A stretch of DNA of 64,000 bases from an uncultured bacterium (lineage in GTDB: Bacteria; Cyanobacteriota; Vampirovibrionia; Gastranaerophilales; Gastranaerophilaceae): the NCBI GenBank assembly GCA_948964545.1, contig CAREDV010000001.1, forward strand, positions 496,001 through 560,000, read 5' to 3'. Numbering within the stretch: the stretch's first letter is position 1; every line of letters starts with the position of its first letter. The translations under genes were made by a program, and so were the position numbers. Positions 25,987 through 34,597 of this stretch are shown piece by piece. The notes under the pieces were generated by a model. The model worked only from the letters and a program-made list of their open reading frames with translations. It ran no database searches and was not told the DNA's origin.

Positions 25987-27111
25987 TTAAACAGTTGCAA
26001 CTGATTTAGATTTTTCAATGCAATCAATTAATGTTGAGGCAACTGTTCTTTGTTCTTCTTCTGTAAGTTCAGGGAACATAGGTAATGATACTACCAAATC
26101 TGTATTTTCTTCTGATACAGGTAATGAACCTCTGCCTACACCTAAGTATTCATGAACTTTTTGTAAGTGTAATGGGATCGGGTAGTATAGCATTGCGCCA
26201 ATTCCACGTTCTTGAAGCATTTTGTGAACTTCATCTCGGTTAGGGATTTTTACTGTGTATTGGTGGTAAACACAATATGTATCATCCAATTCCACAGGTG
26301 TTTGAATATCTGCACAATCTTTGAATAATTCATTGTAGTAATAAGCGTGTTTACGTCTCATTTCGTTCCATTCTTTGACGTGAGGGAGTTTTACACGTAA
26401 AATTGCTGATTGAATTTCATCAAGTCTGCTGTTTACACCGATTTCGTCGTGGTGGTAACGAATTGCACCGCCGTGGTTTCTTAATGCAATTACACGGTCT
26501 TTAAGCGCTTCATCATTACACATGATTAAACCGCCATCTCCCATACCGCCTAAGTTTTTAGTAGGATAGAAGCTTAAGCATCCGAAATCACCGAATGTAC
26601 CTACCATTTTGCCTTTGTATAAAGCACCAACTGCTTGACAGCAGTCTTCAATTACGTGTAAGTTGTGTTTTTTAGCAACTGACATAATTGCATCCATATC
26701 ACAAGGTTGACCGTAAAGGTGAACAGGGATGATTGCTTTTGTTCTTGGTGTGATTGCTGCTTCTAATTTTGAAGGGTCAAGGTTAAATGTATCTTTGTCT
26801 ATATCAACAAAAACAGGTTTTGCACCAACAATACCGATAGCTTCTGTTGTTGCTACGAATGTGAATGCAACTGTGATAACTTCGTCACCTGCGCCGATGT
26901 TTAAAGCACGTAAAGCCAAATGCAACGCATCTGTACCTGAGTTTAAACCAACAGTATATTTACAGCCATAGAAATCAGCCATTTCTTGTTCAAAAGCTTT
27001 TGTATTAGGTCCTAAAATGTAAGAACCTGAACGTAAAACTTCGCAAACTGCTTTTTCAACTTCCGCGCCGATAGTTGCGTACTGACGTTTTGAATCTAAA
27101 ATAGGTATCAT
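25987..27111 (-). CDS. DegT/DnrJ/EryC1/StrS-family sugar aminotransferase
   Basis: A 374-aa PLP-dependent enzyme of the type that makes amino-deoxy nucleotide sugars for surface glycans. The PLP lysine is Lys185 in SFYPTKNLGGMGDGG, with Asp156 in VIEDCCQAVGA. LNSGTDALHLALRAL binds the PLP phosphate and NSRLDEIQSAIL is conserved. GGAG lies 7 nt before the ATG. A GAGGC/GCCTC hairpin (27174-27187) separates it from the IctB-like gene upstream. The substrate is not predictable. Confidence 0.93.
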   Translation of the reverse strand: MIPILDSKRQYATIGAEVEKAVCEVLRSGSYILGPNTKAFEQEMADFYGCKYTVGLNSGTDALHLALRALNIGAGDEVITVAFTFVATTEAIGIVGAKPVFVDIDKDTFNLDPSKLEAAITPRTKAIIPVHLYGQPCDMDAIMSVAKKHNLHVIEDCCQAVGALYKGKMVGTFGDFGCLSFYPTKNLGGMGDGGLIMCNDEALKDRVIALRNHGGAIRYHHDEIGVNSRLDEIQSAILRVKLPHVKEWNEMRRKHAYYYNELFKDCADIQTPVELDDTYCVYHQYTVKIPNRDEVHKMLQERGIGAMLYYPIPLHLQKVHEYLGVGRGSLPVSEENTDLVVSLPMFPELTEEEQRTVASTLIDCIEKSKSVATV

Positions 27112-27226
27112 ATATTTCTCCTTTTTTTCTGCCCTCTTTGTATATTTTGGTATGATTTACCATATTCCCGACAGAGGCTAAAGCCTCCGTTCCATAATAC
27201 AAGTTTACCACAGGATTTCCATGCCT

Positions 27227-28537
27227 TTATATAAGCTTAATAAATGCTCTTGCGATTGCAGTCATTGTCCAGAAAACGAATTGGATTTGCGGACGGAAAA
27301 ATACTGTATCAACAAGTCCGTGGATGCTTACGGCGCATATTGAAATTAATGCTGTTGCCACAAAGATTACAGCATTTGTATCGGTTGATTTTAGAATAAA
27401 TTTTACAGCATCCTTAATTAATATGATTAAAAATCCTAAATATGCGATAAGTGCAAAAATTCCGCTTTCAACAGCAATTTCCAAAAAGATATTATACGCG
27501 CTCAACGCATCAAAGCCAGTTTTCATATATAATCCGTATATTTCGCGGAAATTTTTATTGCCGATGCCTATGCCTAAAAGCCAGTTGTCTTTAAACATTT
27601 CAACAGATGATTGGTAAACGTTAAATCTGAAAGAGTTTGAAGAATCCTGACGCATTGCAAATATTGACAGAACTCTTGCGCGCAGTGATGAACTTAAAAG
27701 TACTGCAAAAGTTCCGAGTGCGATAACTCCTCCAATAAGTGACAGGTATATTTGTTTGTAGTTTTGCCATAAAAATTTTGCAGAGACTGCGAACATTCCA
27801 GCCATAATTACCATCATTCCTATGTAAGAACCTCTGCAGCCTGTTAAGAATAATGTTATTGTGGAAAGCAATGCCAAACCTAAGGTTATGCATGCAAATT
27901 TTATTTTTTTATTGTTTAAGAAATACGCAGATAGTCCGTAAACTGCAGGAATTCCTGCAACAAAATATCCGCCGAGCAAATTCGGGTTTAGAGGTTTTAA
28001 TGTCCCGTAAACTCTTGTCATAATTTGTTCGGGATTTAGGTTTGAAACATCCTGCCAAGTTGAGATTTCTGAAACATGTGCAAAATTTTGCAAAAATCCT
28101 ATAATTGCCTCAAACCCAACACAGACACCGATTGTTCCAAGAAGTAAAGGTGTTTTTTCTTTATTATTTTTCAAATATTGAACGGTTGATGCGTAAAATG
28201 CAAGGTATGTAAAGGTTTTGAAAAATCCTTTCAAGCTCAGGCTGAATAAGGTAGAACCTGCAAGGCTTATTATTACAATCATAAAGTAAGCTAAAAGCCA
28301 GAGCTCAAAATTATAGCAATTCAATTTTTCACCGCGTTTAGTTAACAGTTTTACAACTGTTAAAAATACTGTAATTAGGGCGATAAAGCCTATTACATCA
28401 GATGACATCACAGTTGAGGCAAGAAATACTGCGATAATCGATGCGAAAATGAGTTTGTCTATATTTTGTAAAAACAAGCTGTTTTCATATAAATATTCGG
28501 TTTTGTTTTGAGTAAATTCAAGAATTTTATTGAACAT
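27227..28537 (-). CDS. IctB-like / O-antigen ligase (Wzy_C superfamily) membrane protein
   Basis: The 436-aa protein has about ten to twelve transmembrane segments and the landmarks of cyanobacterial IctB proteins: RVYGTLKPLNPNLLGGYF, FLTGCRGSYIG, SSNSFRFNVYQSSVEMFKDNWLLGIGIGN and FLEIAVESGIFALIAYLG. IctB belongs to the O-antigen ligase/polymerase superfamily and was once proposed to aid bicarbonate accumulation. Next to glycan genes, a polymerase or ligase role is more likely. The start overlaps the upstream DUF4330 gene by 11 nt. Confidence 0.8.
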   Translation of the reverse strand: MFNKILEFTQNKTEYLYENSLFLQNIDKLIFASIIAVFLASTVMSSDVIGFIALITVFLTVVKLLTKRGEKLNCYNFELWLLAYFMIVIISLAGSTLFSLSLKGFFKTFTYLAFYASTVQYLKNNKEKTPLLLGTIGVCVGFEAIIGFLQNFAHVSEISTWQDVSNLNPEQIMTRVYGTLKPLNPNLLGGYFVAGIPAVYGLSAYFLNNKKIKFACITLGLALLSTITLFLTGCRGSYIGMMVIMAGMFAVSAKFLWQNYKQIYLSLIGGVIALGTFAVLLSSSLRARVLSIFAMRQDSSNSFRFNVYQSSVEMFKDNWLLGIGIGNKNFREIYGLYMKTGFDALSAYNIFLEIAVESGIFALIAYLGFLIILIKDAVKFILKSTDTNAVIFVATALISICAVSIHGLVDTVFFRPQIQFVFWTMTAIARAFIKLI

Positions 28538-29072
28538 CGTTATTTGTATTTATTGCATCATGAAATTTGTTATCGTTAGTTTCAGGCATAACTTTCAAAT
28601 CAGAAACTGTGCCGTTAAATTTGTAGTCTTTGCCCTCAAGAGTGATAGGCAGACCCATTTTAATCTTGTTACCGCCGACAACTGCTCCGTCTTTAGTAAT
28701 TTTTGCAGTATCAGTTAAAGTTACTGTAATATCATACATATTTGCCTGTGAAACATCTTCAACTACCATAACTTTTTTACTGTTTAAAATCGGCAGTACA
28801 ACTTTTTTTCTTTCAGCTTTAACCGAAATTATATCCAAATCAGAATATGGAACGTTTCTGATACTGATAAATGTTTTGTCTTTAGCCTGTAATGGAATTT
28901 CATTACCAGTTAAAGTAACGCCTCTGATAAATACTTGAAATGAAATTTTTGAAGTTGCTTCAATTTGATTTTGAGCAGTTTGTCTAAAGTTTTTGAATGT
29001 AAAAAATCCGACGATTAACGCAAGGATGATTCCTGCAATAATAATTATATCTACAGTTTTAAAATTTTTCAT
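28527..29072 (-). CDS. DUF4330-like membrane-anchored protein
   Basis: The 181-aa protein has one N-terminal transmembrane helix (IIIIAGIILALIVGFFTF) followed by a beta-rich extracytoplasmic domain ending in IKMGLPITLEGKDYKFNGTVSDL. That ending resembles DUF4330 proteins, which I know mainly from cyanobacteria. Its function is unknown. GGAGAG lies before the ATG. The gene overlaps the IctB-like gene and probably forms an operon with the upstream heptose kinase-like gene. Confidence 0.65.
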   Translation of the reverse strand: MKNFKTVDIIIIAGIILALIVGFFTFKNFRQTAQNQIEATSKISFQVFIRGVTLTGNEIPLQAKDKTFISIRNVPYSDLDIISVKAERKKVVLPILNSKKVMVVEDVSQANMYDITVTLTDTAKITKDGAVVGGNKIKMGLPITLEGKDYKFNGTVSDLKVMPETNDNKFHDAINTNNDVQ

Positions 29073-29087
29073 AAAGTTCTCTCCATC

Positions 29088-30092
29088 TTAAAGTTTTTCA
29101 ACGGCGTTTAAAAGTTCATCAACAGAAGTTACAGCACATCCGAATTGCTTAACAACCTGACTTGCTGCAATGTTTCCGATGATAGCCGCATAAGCAGGGT
29201 CAGCACCTGCCGCAAGAGCAAGTGTGTAAACGGCTGTGACAGTATCGCCTGCACCTGTAACATCAAAAACTTCCGATTTGTTGAATACAGGGATTTTTGT
29301 GTAATTACCGTGAGCGCGCGCAACAAACATGCCGTCAGCTCCGCAGGTAATCAAAATTGATTTTGCGTTTGTATCTTTTAAAAGTTTATCGCCTGCACGT
29401 TTTAAATCATCTTCCGTTTCAAGCGAAAAACCTACTGCCTTTTGAGTATCAGGTAAGTTTGGCGTCATAGAAGTTACGTTTTTATAAACTTCTAATTCTT
29501 TTTGAGCATCTACAACTACAATTTTGTTGTGCTGATTAGCCAGTCTTATGGTTTCCTGAATAATATTAGGAGTGAGCGTTCCGATGTGGTAATTTGACAA
29601 AATAACCGCATCATGTTCAGGGATTGCTCTTTCGATTTGTTTTAAAACTTCCAGTTCAATTTCAAGGCTTAAAAAACCGTCAGTCTGTCTGTCGATTCTT
29701 ACAATTTGTTGTGTAATTGAAGTTGTAATTGAACCTGAAATCCTTGTTTTTGTTGTGGTTTTTCTTGACGGGTCAACAACTAGTCGTCCGCAATTAATAT
29801 TTGCTTCTTCAAATGTATCTCTTAATTGTCCAGCTTGAAAATCATCTCCGCAAACACCGATTACGCTGACTTTACCTCCATTAAGTGCTGAAACGTTGTG
29901 AGCGGCATTTGATGCTGCACCAAGAATTAACTTTGTATTTGAGTGACGAAGAATTAGAACTGGAGCTTCTCTGGAAATTCTTTCCGCATCGCCGTAAATC
30001 ATTTCATCAATAGCTAAATCGCCTACAACAAGAACCTTTGGTTCTGATAATTTTTTGATATATGAAATTAATTGTTCTTTATTAATATACAT
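29088..30092 (-). CDS. HldE/RfaE1-type heptose-7-phosphate kinase (PfkB family)
   Basis: The 334-aa protein has PfkB features typical of D-glycero-beta-D-manno-heptose-7-phosphate kinase: VVGDLAIDEMIYGDAERISREAPV near the N-terminus, GAASNAAHNVSAL, and the C-terminal DVTGAGDTVTAVY with the catalytic Asp. The cytidylyltransferase half of bifunctional HldE is absent, so this is the single-domain form. AAGGAAG lies 7 nt before the ATG. It heads the run with DUF4330, the IctB-like protein and DegT and would supply core heptose. Confidence 0.87.
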   Translation of the reverse strand: MYINKEQLISYIKKLSEPKVLVVGDLAIDEMIYGDAERISREAPVLILRHSNTKLILGAASNAAHNVSALNGGKVSVIGVCGDDFQAGQLRDTFEEANINCGRLVVDPSRKTTTKTRISGSITTSITQQIVRIDRQTDGFLSLEIELEVLKQIERAIPEHDAVILSNYHIGTLTPNIIQETIRLANQHNKIVVVDAQKELEVYKNVTSMTPNLPDTQKAVGFSLETEDDLKRAGDKLLKDTNAKSILITCGADGMFVARAHGNYTKIPVFNKSEVFDVTGAGDTVTAVYTLALAAGADPAYAAIIGNIAASQVVKQFGCAVTSVDELLNAVEKL

Positions 30093-30126
30093 ATAAAGAC
30101 TTCCTTATTTGTATATTAACACAAAG

Positions 30127-31008
30127 TTATTCTTTGTAAACTTTTCCTGTATAAACGACTTTTCCGTTGCGCATAACTTGTACGGTTTGGGCGGTTGGGG
30201 TGATGTTAGATTTATTTACTTGCAGTTTTTCTTCGGTTGTTGGAACTATGTCATCAAATATAATATTTCCTTGAATTAAATTTGATGGTGGGTTTGTTGT
30301 AGCGTTTACAAATTGCATTATTGGAGTGCGCTGTATTCCTTCTAAAAACGTACCATTTTGTCCGATAGTAAATTCATCATTTTCAATTTTTATAACATCA
30401 CCTGATTGTATTTCAACTTTAGTGTCGTCATTTACTTGTATTCCGTGTTGAATTGTAATATTACCATTTAAATTATCAGACATATTTCTATAAGAAACAT
30501 CAAGCCATTTGTTTAAATGTTGTTCCAGTAATTCTGGGTTATCTAAATATTCTGTTACTGGAGTTTTGGGTACATTTGGAATTCCCGGATAACGACCAAA
30601 ATTGTCACAGCCTGTTATTTCGCCGTTTTTTATAAGAAGTGCAGAAGTAAGTAAGCCTAATCTTTCACAATTAGCTTCTTCTTCTTTGGTATCTATTCTG
30701 ACTTTAGTTTCACCATTTGTATGTAGTTGGTTGTAGTCACAATGATTAGCCTCATGCATTAACAGTGTAACCATATCTGCAAGATTATCAGTATTAGCAC
30801 AACTAGAGTTTATAATTATAGAATCACCGTCAGCACGAGCTGCACCGTATGGATTATCTTCATATTTTATATTTGCGATATATTTAAGTAATCTGTCGCG
30901 TTTAGCAGAAGATATGCCGAGTTTTTCTAAATCAGTATCGGACAGAGTTTTTAAATGCTCTTGCAGAAATTCTTGCGCCTTACCTACGTTTGTTTGCAAT
31001 GTAGTCAT
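30127..31008 (-). CDS. zincin-like putative metalloprotease domain (downstream part of split gene)
   Basis: The 293-aa frame contains HEANH at residues 85-89 in TLLMHEANHCDYNQ, a zinc-metalloprotease-type HExxH, and Glu residues near 110 that could be the third ligand. The C-terminal half is beta-rich. As sequenced, it begins with an ATG overlapping the stop of the 31005-31268 frame (ATGA). There is no Shine-Dalgarno. A ten-base C run just upstream separates the two frames; with eleven bases they would be one protein. Protease activity is inferred from the motif only. Confidence 0.65.
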   Translation of the reverse strand: MTTLQTNVGKAQEFLQEHLKTLSDTDLEKLGISSAKRDRLLKYIANIKYEDNPYGAARADGDSIIINSSCANTDNLADMVTLLMHEANHCDYNQLHTNGETKVRIDTKEEEANCERLGLLTSALLIKNGEITGCDNFGRYPGIPNVPKTPVTEYLDNPELLEQHLNKWLDVSYRNMSDNLNGNITIQHGIQVNDDTKVEIQSGDVIKIENDEFTIGQNGTFLEGIQRTPIMQFVNATTNPPSNLIQGNIIFDDIVPTTEEKLQVNKSNITPTAQTVQVMRNGKVVYTGKVYKE

Positions 31009-31268
31009 CTTGTCGGGGGGGGGGCACTCTGTGCTTTTCTTACTCTGCTCGCTTGTACAGGAGGAGTTGTTTCAAGAACAGGATTAGCATTTAAAAACGC
31101 ATAAGGGTTTTGCATATTATATAAGCTGTTATTTGGCAGCATCGGGAAGTATCCGTTAAATATTGAATCGTTTTTCATGCCTTTTACAGCCGTTCCTGTC
31201 AGACCGACTCCAAATGCAGTCATTCCAATTGTTGATATTAATTTTGTAATAAAATTCCAGTTTGCCAT
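31005..31268 (-). CDS. membrane-anchor frame upstream of the zincin-like domain
   Basis: The 87-aa frame begins MANWNFITKLISTIGMTAFG, a hydrophobic segment that could anchor the product in the membrane. A Pro/Asn-rich linker follows and ends in SAPPPTR at the C10 tract and a TGA. With one more C the frame would read through AsnProline-type linker codons (PPPDKM) into the zincin-like domain. So this is either a short protein or the N-terminus of a 380-aa anchored metalloprotease-like protein. No Shine-Dalgarno precedes the ATG. Confidence 0.6.
   Translation of the reverse strand: MANWNFITKLISTIGMTAFGVGLTGTAVKGMKNDSIFNGYFPMLPNNSLYNMQNPYAFLNANPVLETTPPVQASRVRKAQSAPPPTR
31015..31024. repeat. G10 homopolymer tract (C10 on coding strand)
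   Basis: Ten consecutive G on the plus strand at the junction of the two minus-strand frames. G runs of this length are rare in this AT-rich sequence; I found three of at least ten, each near the 5' end of a gene encoding an exported or membrane protein. Confidence 0.95.
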
Positions 31269-31326
31269 AATTATTGTTACGGCTAAGTCATAGAGAATCT
31301 TTAATGTTTATTAAGTAATATTACTA

Positions 31327-31355
31327 TTGACATAATATGTCAAAACTTTTAAAAT
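31327..31355 (+). promoter_or_regulatory. leaderless-type promoter of folK
   Basis: Perfect TTGACA, 17 nt, TAAAAT, then 6 nt (ACTGTT) to the folK ATG at 31362. There is no Shine-Dalgarno. Confidence 0.75.
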
Positions 31356-31361
31356 ACTGTT

Positions 31362-31865
31362 ATGGCAATAGTTTATTTGAGTTTAGGTTCAAATTTCGGC
31401 GACCGTATCGGTTACGTACAGCAGGCGGCGAGTTTACTCGGGGCGTGTGAGGGAATTTCTATTGTCAGAACTTCTGCTTTTTATGAAACAGAACCGTGGG
31501 GAATGAATTCTGAAAACTGGTTTGTTAATGCGGTTTTGGAAATTAAAACAACTCTTTCTCCTCAAAAACTTTTAGAAGAATGTCAAAGGATTGAAAGTCA
31601 GCTTGGGCGTAAACGCTCAGGTAACGGTTATATTGACAGAACTATTGATATAGATATTCTTTTTTATAACAAAGATATAATTAATGAGGAAAATTTGATT
31701 GTTCCCCATAAATACGTTCATTTGCGTGCGTTTACACTTGTACCGCTTCTGGAATTAATTCCGAATTTTGAACATCCGCTTTTGCATAAAACTATATCTG
31801 AATTGCATAATGACTTAGAAAACCCTGAAATGGTATTTTTATATGGAACAAGGGTTGAAATCTAA
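31362..31865 (+). CDS. folK: 6-hydroxymethyl-7,8-dihydropterin pyrophosphokinase (HPPK)
   Basis: HPPK transfers pyrophosphate from ATP to hydroxymethyl-dihydropterin in folate synthesis. The 167-aa protein has YLSLGSNFGDR at the start, SAFYETEPWG, and the catalytic RTIDIDILFY with the following VPHKYVHLRAFTLVPL. It appears to be transcribed without a leader. The end overlaps the next gene, a flavoprotein, by 23 nt, so the two are coupled. No other folate genes lie in the window. Confidence 0.95.
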   Translation: MAIVYLSLGSNFGDRIGYVQQAASLLGACEGISIVRTSAFYETEPWGMNSENWFVNAVLEIKTTLSPQKLLEECQRIESQLGRKRSGNGYIDRTIDIDILFYNKDIINEENLIVPHKYVHLRAFTLVPLLELIPNFEHPLLHKTISELHNDLENPEMVFLYGTRVEI

Positions 31866-32925
31866 GGTTGCAATTATTGGGGGCGGACCTGCGGGGTGTA
31901 TTTGTGCGTATTTTTTGCAAAACGATTTTGATGTAACCGTTTATGATAAAAAATCTCCGCTTTTGACTCTTTTGCCGACAGGCGGGGGAAGGTGTAATCT
32001 TGCACATGCAGAATTTTATTTTAAAGAACTTGCAAAGAATTATCCGCGCGGGGAAAAGTTTTTATATTCTGTTTTTTCAAGATTTTCTACCTCTGATACG
32101 TTGGAATTTTTTGAAAAAATCGGGGTGGAAACTTATATTCAAGATGATATGAGAATTTTTCCAAAATCTGATAGCGCAAAAGATGTTCGCGAAAAGTTTT
32201 TGAAAGCTTTGAATAAAGTAAAATTTGTAAAAAAAGAGCTTTTTGATATTCCCGATGCCGATTATGTTGTAATCGCAACGGGCGGGCATGCATCATATAA
32301 TATTATCAGGGCATTAGGACACAGAATTGTTGAGCCAAAACCCGCTTTAACAGGGCTTGTGACTAAAGAGGATTTTTCTAAAATAAGCGGTGTAAGTATA
32401 AATGATGTTTTGTTTACTCACAAAGGTATTTCAGGGCCTGCAATCTATAAAATTTCGTCACTCAAGGCGCGTGACAAATTCCCTTATACTTTAAGTTTTA
32501 ATTTTGTCGGAGATATTGATTTGCAAACAGCTCTGAATGAAAATCCGCATAAAACTATTAAAAATCTTTTGTCTGAATATGTTCCCAAATCATTTGCGGA
32601 ATTTATTCTCGATAATCCCGATGAGAAATGTCACAGGATTGACGGAAAAATGCGTGATAAAATTCTCGATAAATTACAGAATTTTACCGTTACAGCTATA
32701 GGAACAGTTCCCGACTGCGAAGTTGTGACTTCAGGGGGTGTGGATTTGAATGAGATTAATCCGAAAACTATGCAGTCAAAACTTGTTGATAATGTGTATT
32801 TTTGCGGTGAAGTTATGGATATTGACGGTTTTTGCGGAGGGTTTAATCTCCAAAACTGCTGGTCAACAGGTTACTTGGCTTCGCAGGGTATTATTTCATC
32901 ATCTGCTTTCTCAAATCCTCTTTAA
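31843..32925 (+). CDS. HI0933/YhiN-family FAD-dependent flavoprotein
   Basis: The 360-aa protein has the FAD-binding GGGPAGCICAYFL at 13-25, the family hallmark LLPTGGGRCNLA, VIATGGHASYNII, and the C-terminal GEVMDIDGFCGGFNLQNCWSTGY. Family members are about 400 aa and their physiological reaction is poorly defined. A region of about 40 aa seems shortened in the middle. The start lies inside the end of folK. The last 35 nt overlap the convergent gene ending at 32891. Confidence 0.9.
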   Translation: MEQGLKSKVAIIGGGPAGCICAYFLQNDFDVTVYDKKSPLLTLLPTGGGRCNLAHAEFYFKELAKNYPRGEKFLYSVFSRFSTSDTLEFFEKIGVETYIQDDMRIFPKSDSAKDVREKFLKALNKVKFVKKELFDIPDADYVVIATGGHASYNIIRALGHRIVEPKPALTGLVTKEDFSKISGVSINDVLFTHKGISGPAIYKISSLKARDKFPYTLSFNFVGDIDLQTALNENPHKTIKNLLSEYVPKSFAEFILDNPDEKCHRIDGKMRDKILDKLQNFTVTAIGTVPDCEVVTSGGVDLNEINPKTMQSKLVDNVYFCGEVMDIDGFCGGFNLQNCWSTGYLASQGIISSSAFSNPL

Positions 32926-34192
32926 CCTGAAATGCATCGTTATCTTTGCCAAGTTTTCTTACTGCAATCATAACAGCAGGGGCAAGAATTCCCAATGCGC
33001 CGATACAAATTCCCATGTTTTTCAAGATTGAAGATCTTTTGAATTTTTTAACGTTTTTCAAAAATGCTTCAAGTGATTTGTCGCTTGCGTCAGTTGCTTT
33101 AAATGCATCAAATTTGTCATGTAATTTATTTAATTTTTCAGCAACACCTTTAAACTCATCAAGGTCAATAAACTGTCTGTAATCAATATTATCAGCCTGT
33201 TTGGCATTTTTTAATATCGGAAGTACATCTGACATTTTTGCCATTTTTACTGTGAAATCATTTGGGTTATTGTGCATAAAATCAAGAAGCTGTTCTTGTG
33301 TTTGTAAATTGAGAACTTTTTGAACACTTGATTTTAGTTCACCGTTTTTGAATGCTTTTTCAAGTTCTTTGCTTTCGATTACTCTTGCATCCAAATCAAT
33401 TGAGGCAGGTTTTTTCTTGTTATTTTCAACTGATTTTTCAAAGAATTTTTGGATAGGTTTGCTTGCAAAGTACATAAATGCCCATACTGTACCTTCTTTA
33501 ATCGTATAACCTATAAATTCCTGTTTGTTTCTTGAATTTGCAAGTCTTTCAGTAGTAATTGAACCATCAAGAATCATAAGGTTTTTAACTGGATTATACA
33601 TGAAATCCTGTATTCCGCCTGTGAATGACGGTTGTTTATTTAGGAAATTCTTTTCAGGTTTTGTGTATGAAAAATCTGTTTTATCTTCTTTTTGCATTTC
33701 TGCCATAATTTCTTTTTCAGCAGCTTTCTTAGTCAGATGGTGTCTGTATTTTGTAAGTCCGCCGTATGAAAGAATAGTAAGTATAGTTGATACAATGAAT
33801 TTTCCCATTGCAAGGTTTTTGCTGAATTTCGGATTTTTTACAGCCTGATTCATGCTCTCTTTGATAGAAGAATCTGCGTATTTTATGGATTTCTCAAGCA
33901 GTTTGCTTCTTTTGGGTGAAAGGTTTCTGACATCGAATTTCGGGTCAATTTTTAAAGCTTTATATAAAGTTAAATCAAGAAGTTTTTTATAAGCAGGAAT
34001 TCCGAAAAGCCAGATAGCCTGCGTTCCGAATTCGTCTATAAATCTGTCTTTGCCTTCAAGAGAGTCGCCTGTAAAATACGAGCCTGCTGTAAGCCCTAAG
34101 CTGTTTGCGACATCTTTGATGGCAAGGGGTACTAATGAATTATTATTTCCTAATGTTGAATATATTTTACTTGCATTTAATGCGGGAATCAT
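32891..34192 (-). CDS. unrecognised membrane-associated protein
   Basis: The 433-aa product starts MIPALNASKIYSTLGNNN. The ATG at 34192 has AAAGGACC 4 nt upstream, preferable to an ATG 21 nt earlier. It has a hydrophobic segment near residues 130-150, a long Lys/Glu-rich helical body, and a C-terminal hydrophobic helix (NMGICIGALGILAPAVMIAV) followed by a basic tail. There is no signal peptide or known domain. It shares its general plan with the 10613, 14623 and 59531 products. A perfect 7-bp hairpin lies just before the ribosome-binding region. Confidence 0.65.
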   Translation of the reverse strand: MIPALNASKIYSTLGNNNSLVPLAIKDVANSLGLTAGSYFTGDSLEGKDRFIDEFGTQAIWLFGIPAYKKLLDLTLYKALKIDPKFDVRNLSPKRSKLLEKSIKYADSSIKESMNQAVKNPKFSKNLAMGKFIVSTILTILSYGGLTKYRHHLTKKAAEKEIMAEMQKEDKTDFSYTKPEKNFLNKQPSFTGGIQDFMYNPVKNLMILDGSITTERLANSRNKQEFIGYTIKEGTVWAFMYFASKPIQKFFEKSVENNKKKPASIDLDARVIESKELEKAFKNGELKSSVQKVLNLQTQEQLLDFMHNNPNDFTVKMAKMSDVLPILKNAKQADNIDYRQFIDLDEFKGVAEKLNKLHDKFDAFKATDASDKSLEAFLKNVKKFKRSSILKNMGICIGALGILAPAVMIAVRKLGKDNDAFQVKEDLRKQMMK

Positions 34193-34206
34193 TTTTGGTC
34201 CTTTCG

Positions 34207-34225
34207 ACGGCATATATTATGCCGT
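34207..34225 (-). promoter_or_regulatory. hairpin next to the ribosome-binding site of the 32891-34192 gene
   Basis: ACGGCAT and ATGCCGT form a perfect 7-bp stem with a 5-nt loop, ending 14 nt before the chosen ATG and close to its AAAGGA site. It could modulate translation or be a protein operator. The upstream ATG is inside this stem. Confidence 0.4.
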
Positions 34226-34239
34226 TCAATAATTAAGTA

Positions 34240-34323
34240 CTACAGACCCCAAATTAAGTTCATTAATTTGACGATTGGGGCATTCGCCTTGATTATTGAA
34301 TTTCGTCGAATATTATTTCTCAT
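34240..34323 (-). CDS. possible 27-aa leader peptide
   Basis: A short frame, MRNNIRRNSIIKANAPIVKL and seven more residues, has AAAGG 7 nt before its ATG. It lies between the candidate small RNA and the 32891-34192 gene on the same strand. It is basic with a hydrophobic end. It could be a leader peptide or a chance frame; only the ribosome-binding site and placement support it. Confidence 0.35.
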   Translation of the reverse strand: MRNNIRRNSIIKANAPIVKLMNLIWGL

Positions 34324-34406
34324 ATTACTACCTTTCACTCATTTATTAAGTACACTGAATATTTTTTATTGCCATAATTTATGTTTTTATTAACGATTTT
34401 TTACAT

Positions 34407-34535
34407 AAAAAAATGACCTTTCGGGGGGAAAGGTCAAGTAATAAAAAATCTTTTTTGCGACAAAATGTAAGCGTCTTAGTTTTATAACAAGCCTTTCATA
34501 AAATATCTTACATTTCGTCGGATTAATTTTGTCAT
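34407..34535 (-). ncRNA. candidate small RNA or attenuated leader
   Basis: A minus-strand promoter TTTACA, 16 nt, TATAAT (34542-34569) would start an RNA near 34535. It would contain a 14-bp long-range stem (34507-34520 with 34458-34471) and end in a terminator hairpin (34415-34435) followed by seven T. The single non-Watson-Crick position in the stem is G-U on the minus strand but A-C on the plus strand, which favours minus-strand RNA. No known RNA family is recognised. Confidence 0.5.
34415..34435 (-). terminator. intrinsic terminator of the candidate small RNA
   Basis: On the minus strand GACCTTTC, a 5-nt C loop and GAAAGGTC form a perfect 8-bp stem, followed by A and seven T. Confidence 0.75.
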
Positions 34536-34541
34536 AGTTCC

Positions 34542-34591
34542 ATTATACAATAAACTTTTTTCTTGTAAAGTGTGTACAGATGTTATATAAT
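34542..34591. promoter_or_regulatory. overlapping divergent promoters
   Basis: Plus strand: TTGTAA (34563-34568), 17 nt, TATAAT (34586-34591), 6 nt, ATG of the TonB-C gene, a leaderless arrangement. Minus strand: TTTACA (34569-34564), 16 nt, TATAAT (34547-34542) for the candidate small RNA. The two -35 elements overlap, so polymerase occupancy at one should exclude the other. Confidence 0.6.
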
Positions 34592-34597
34592 TTCTAT

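Noticed and set aside
34423..34428. Run of six G as a fourth phase-variation tract
   Set aside because: It forms the loop and closing pair of a terminator hairpin and is not in a coding frame.
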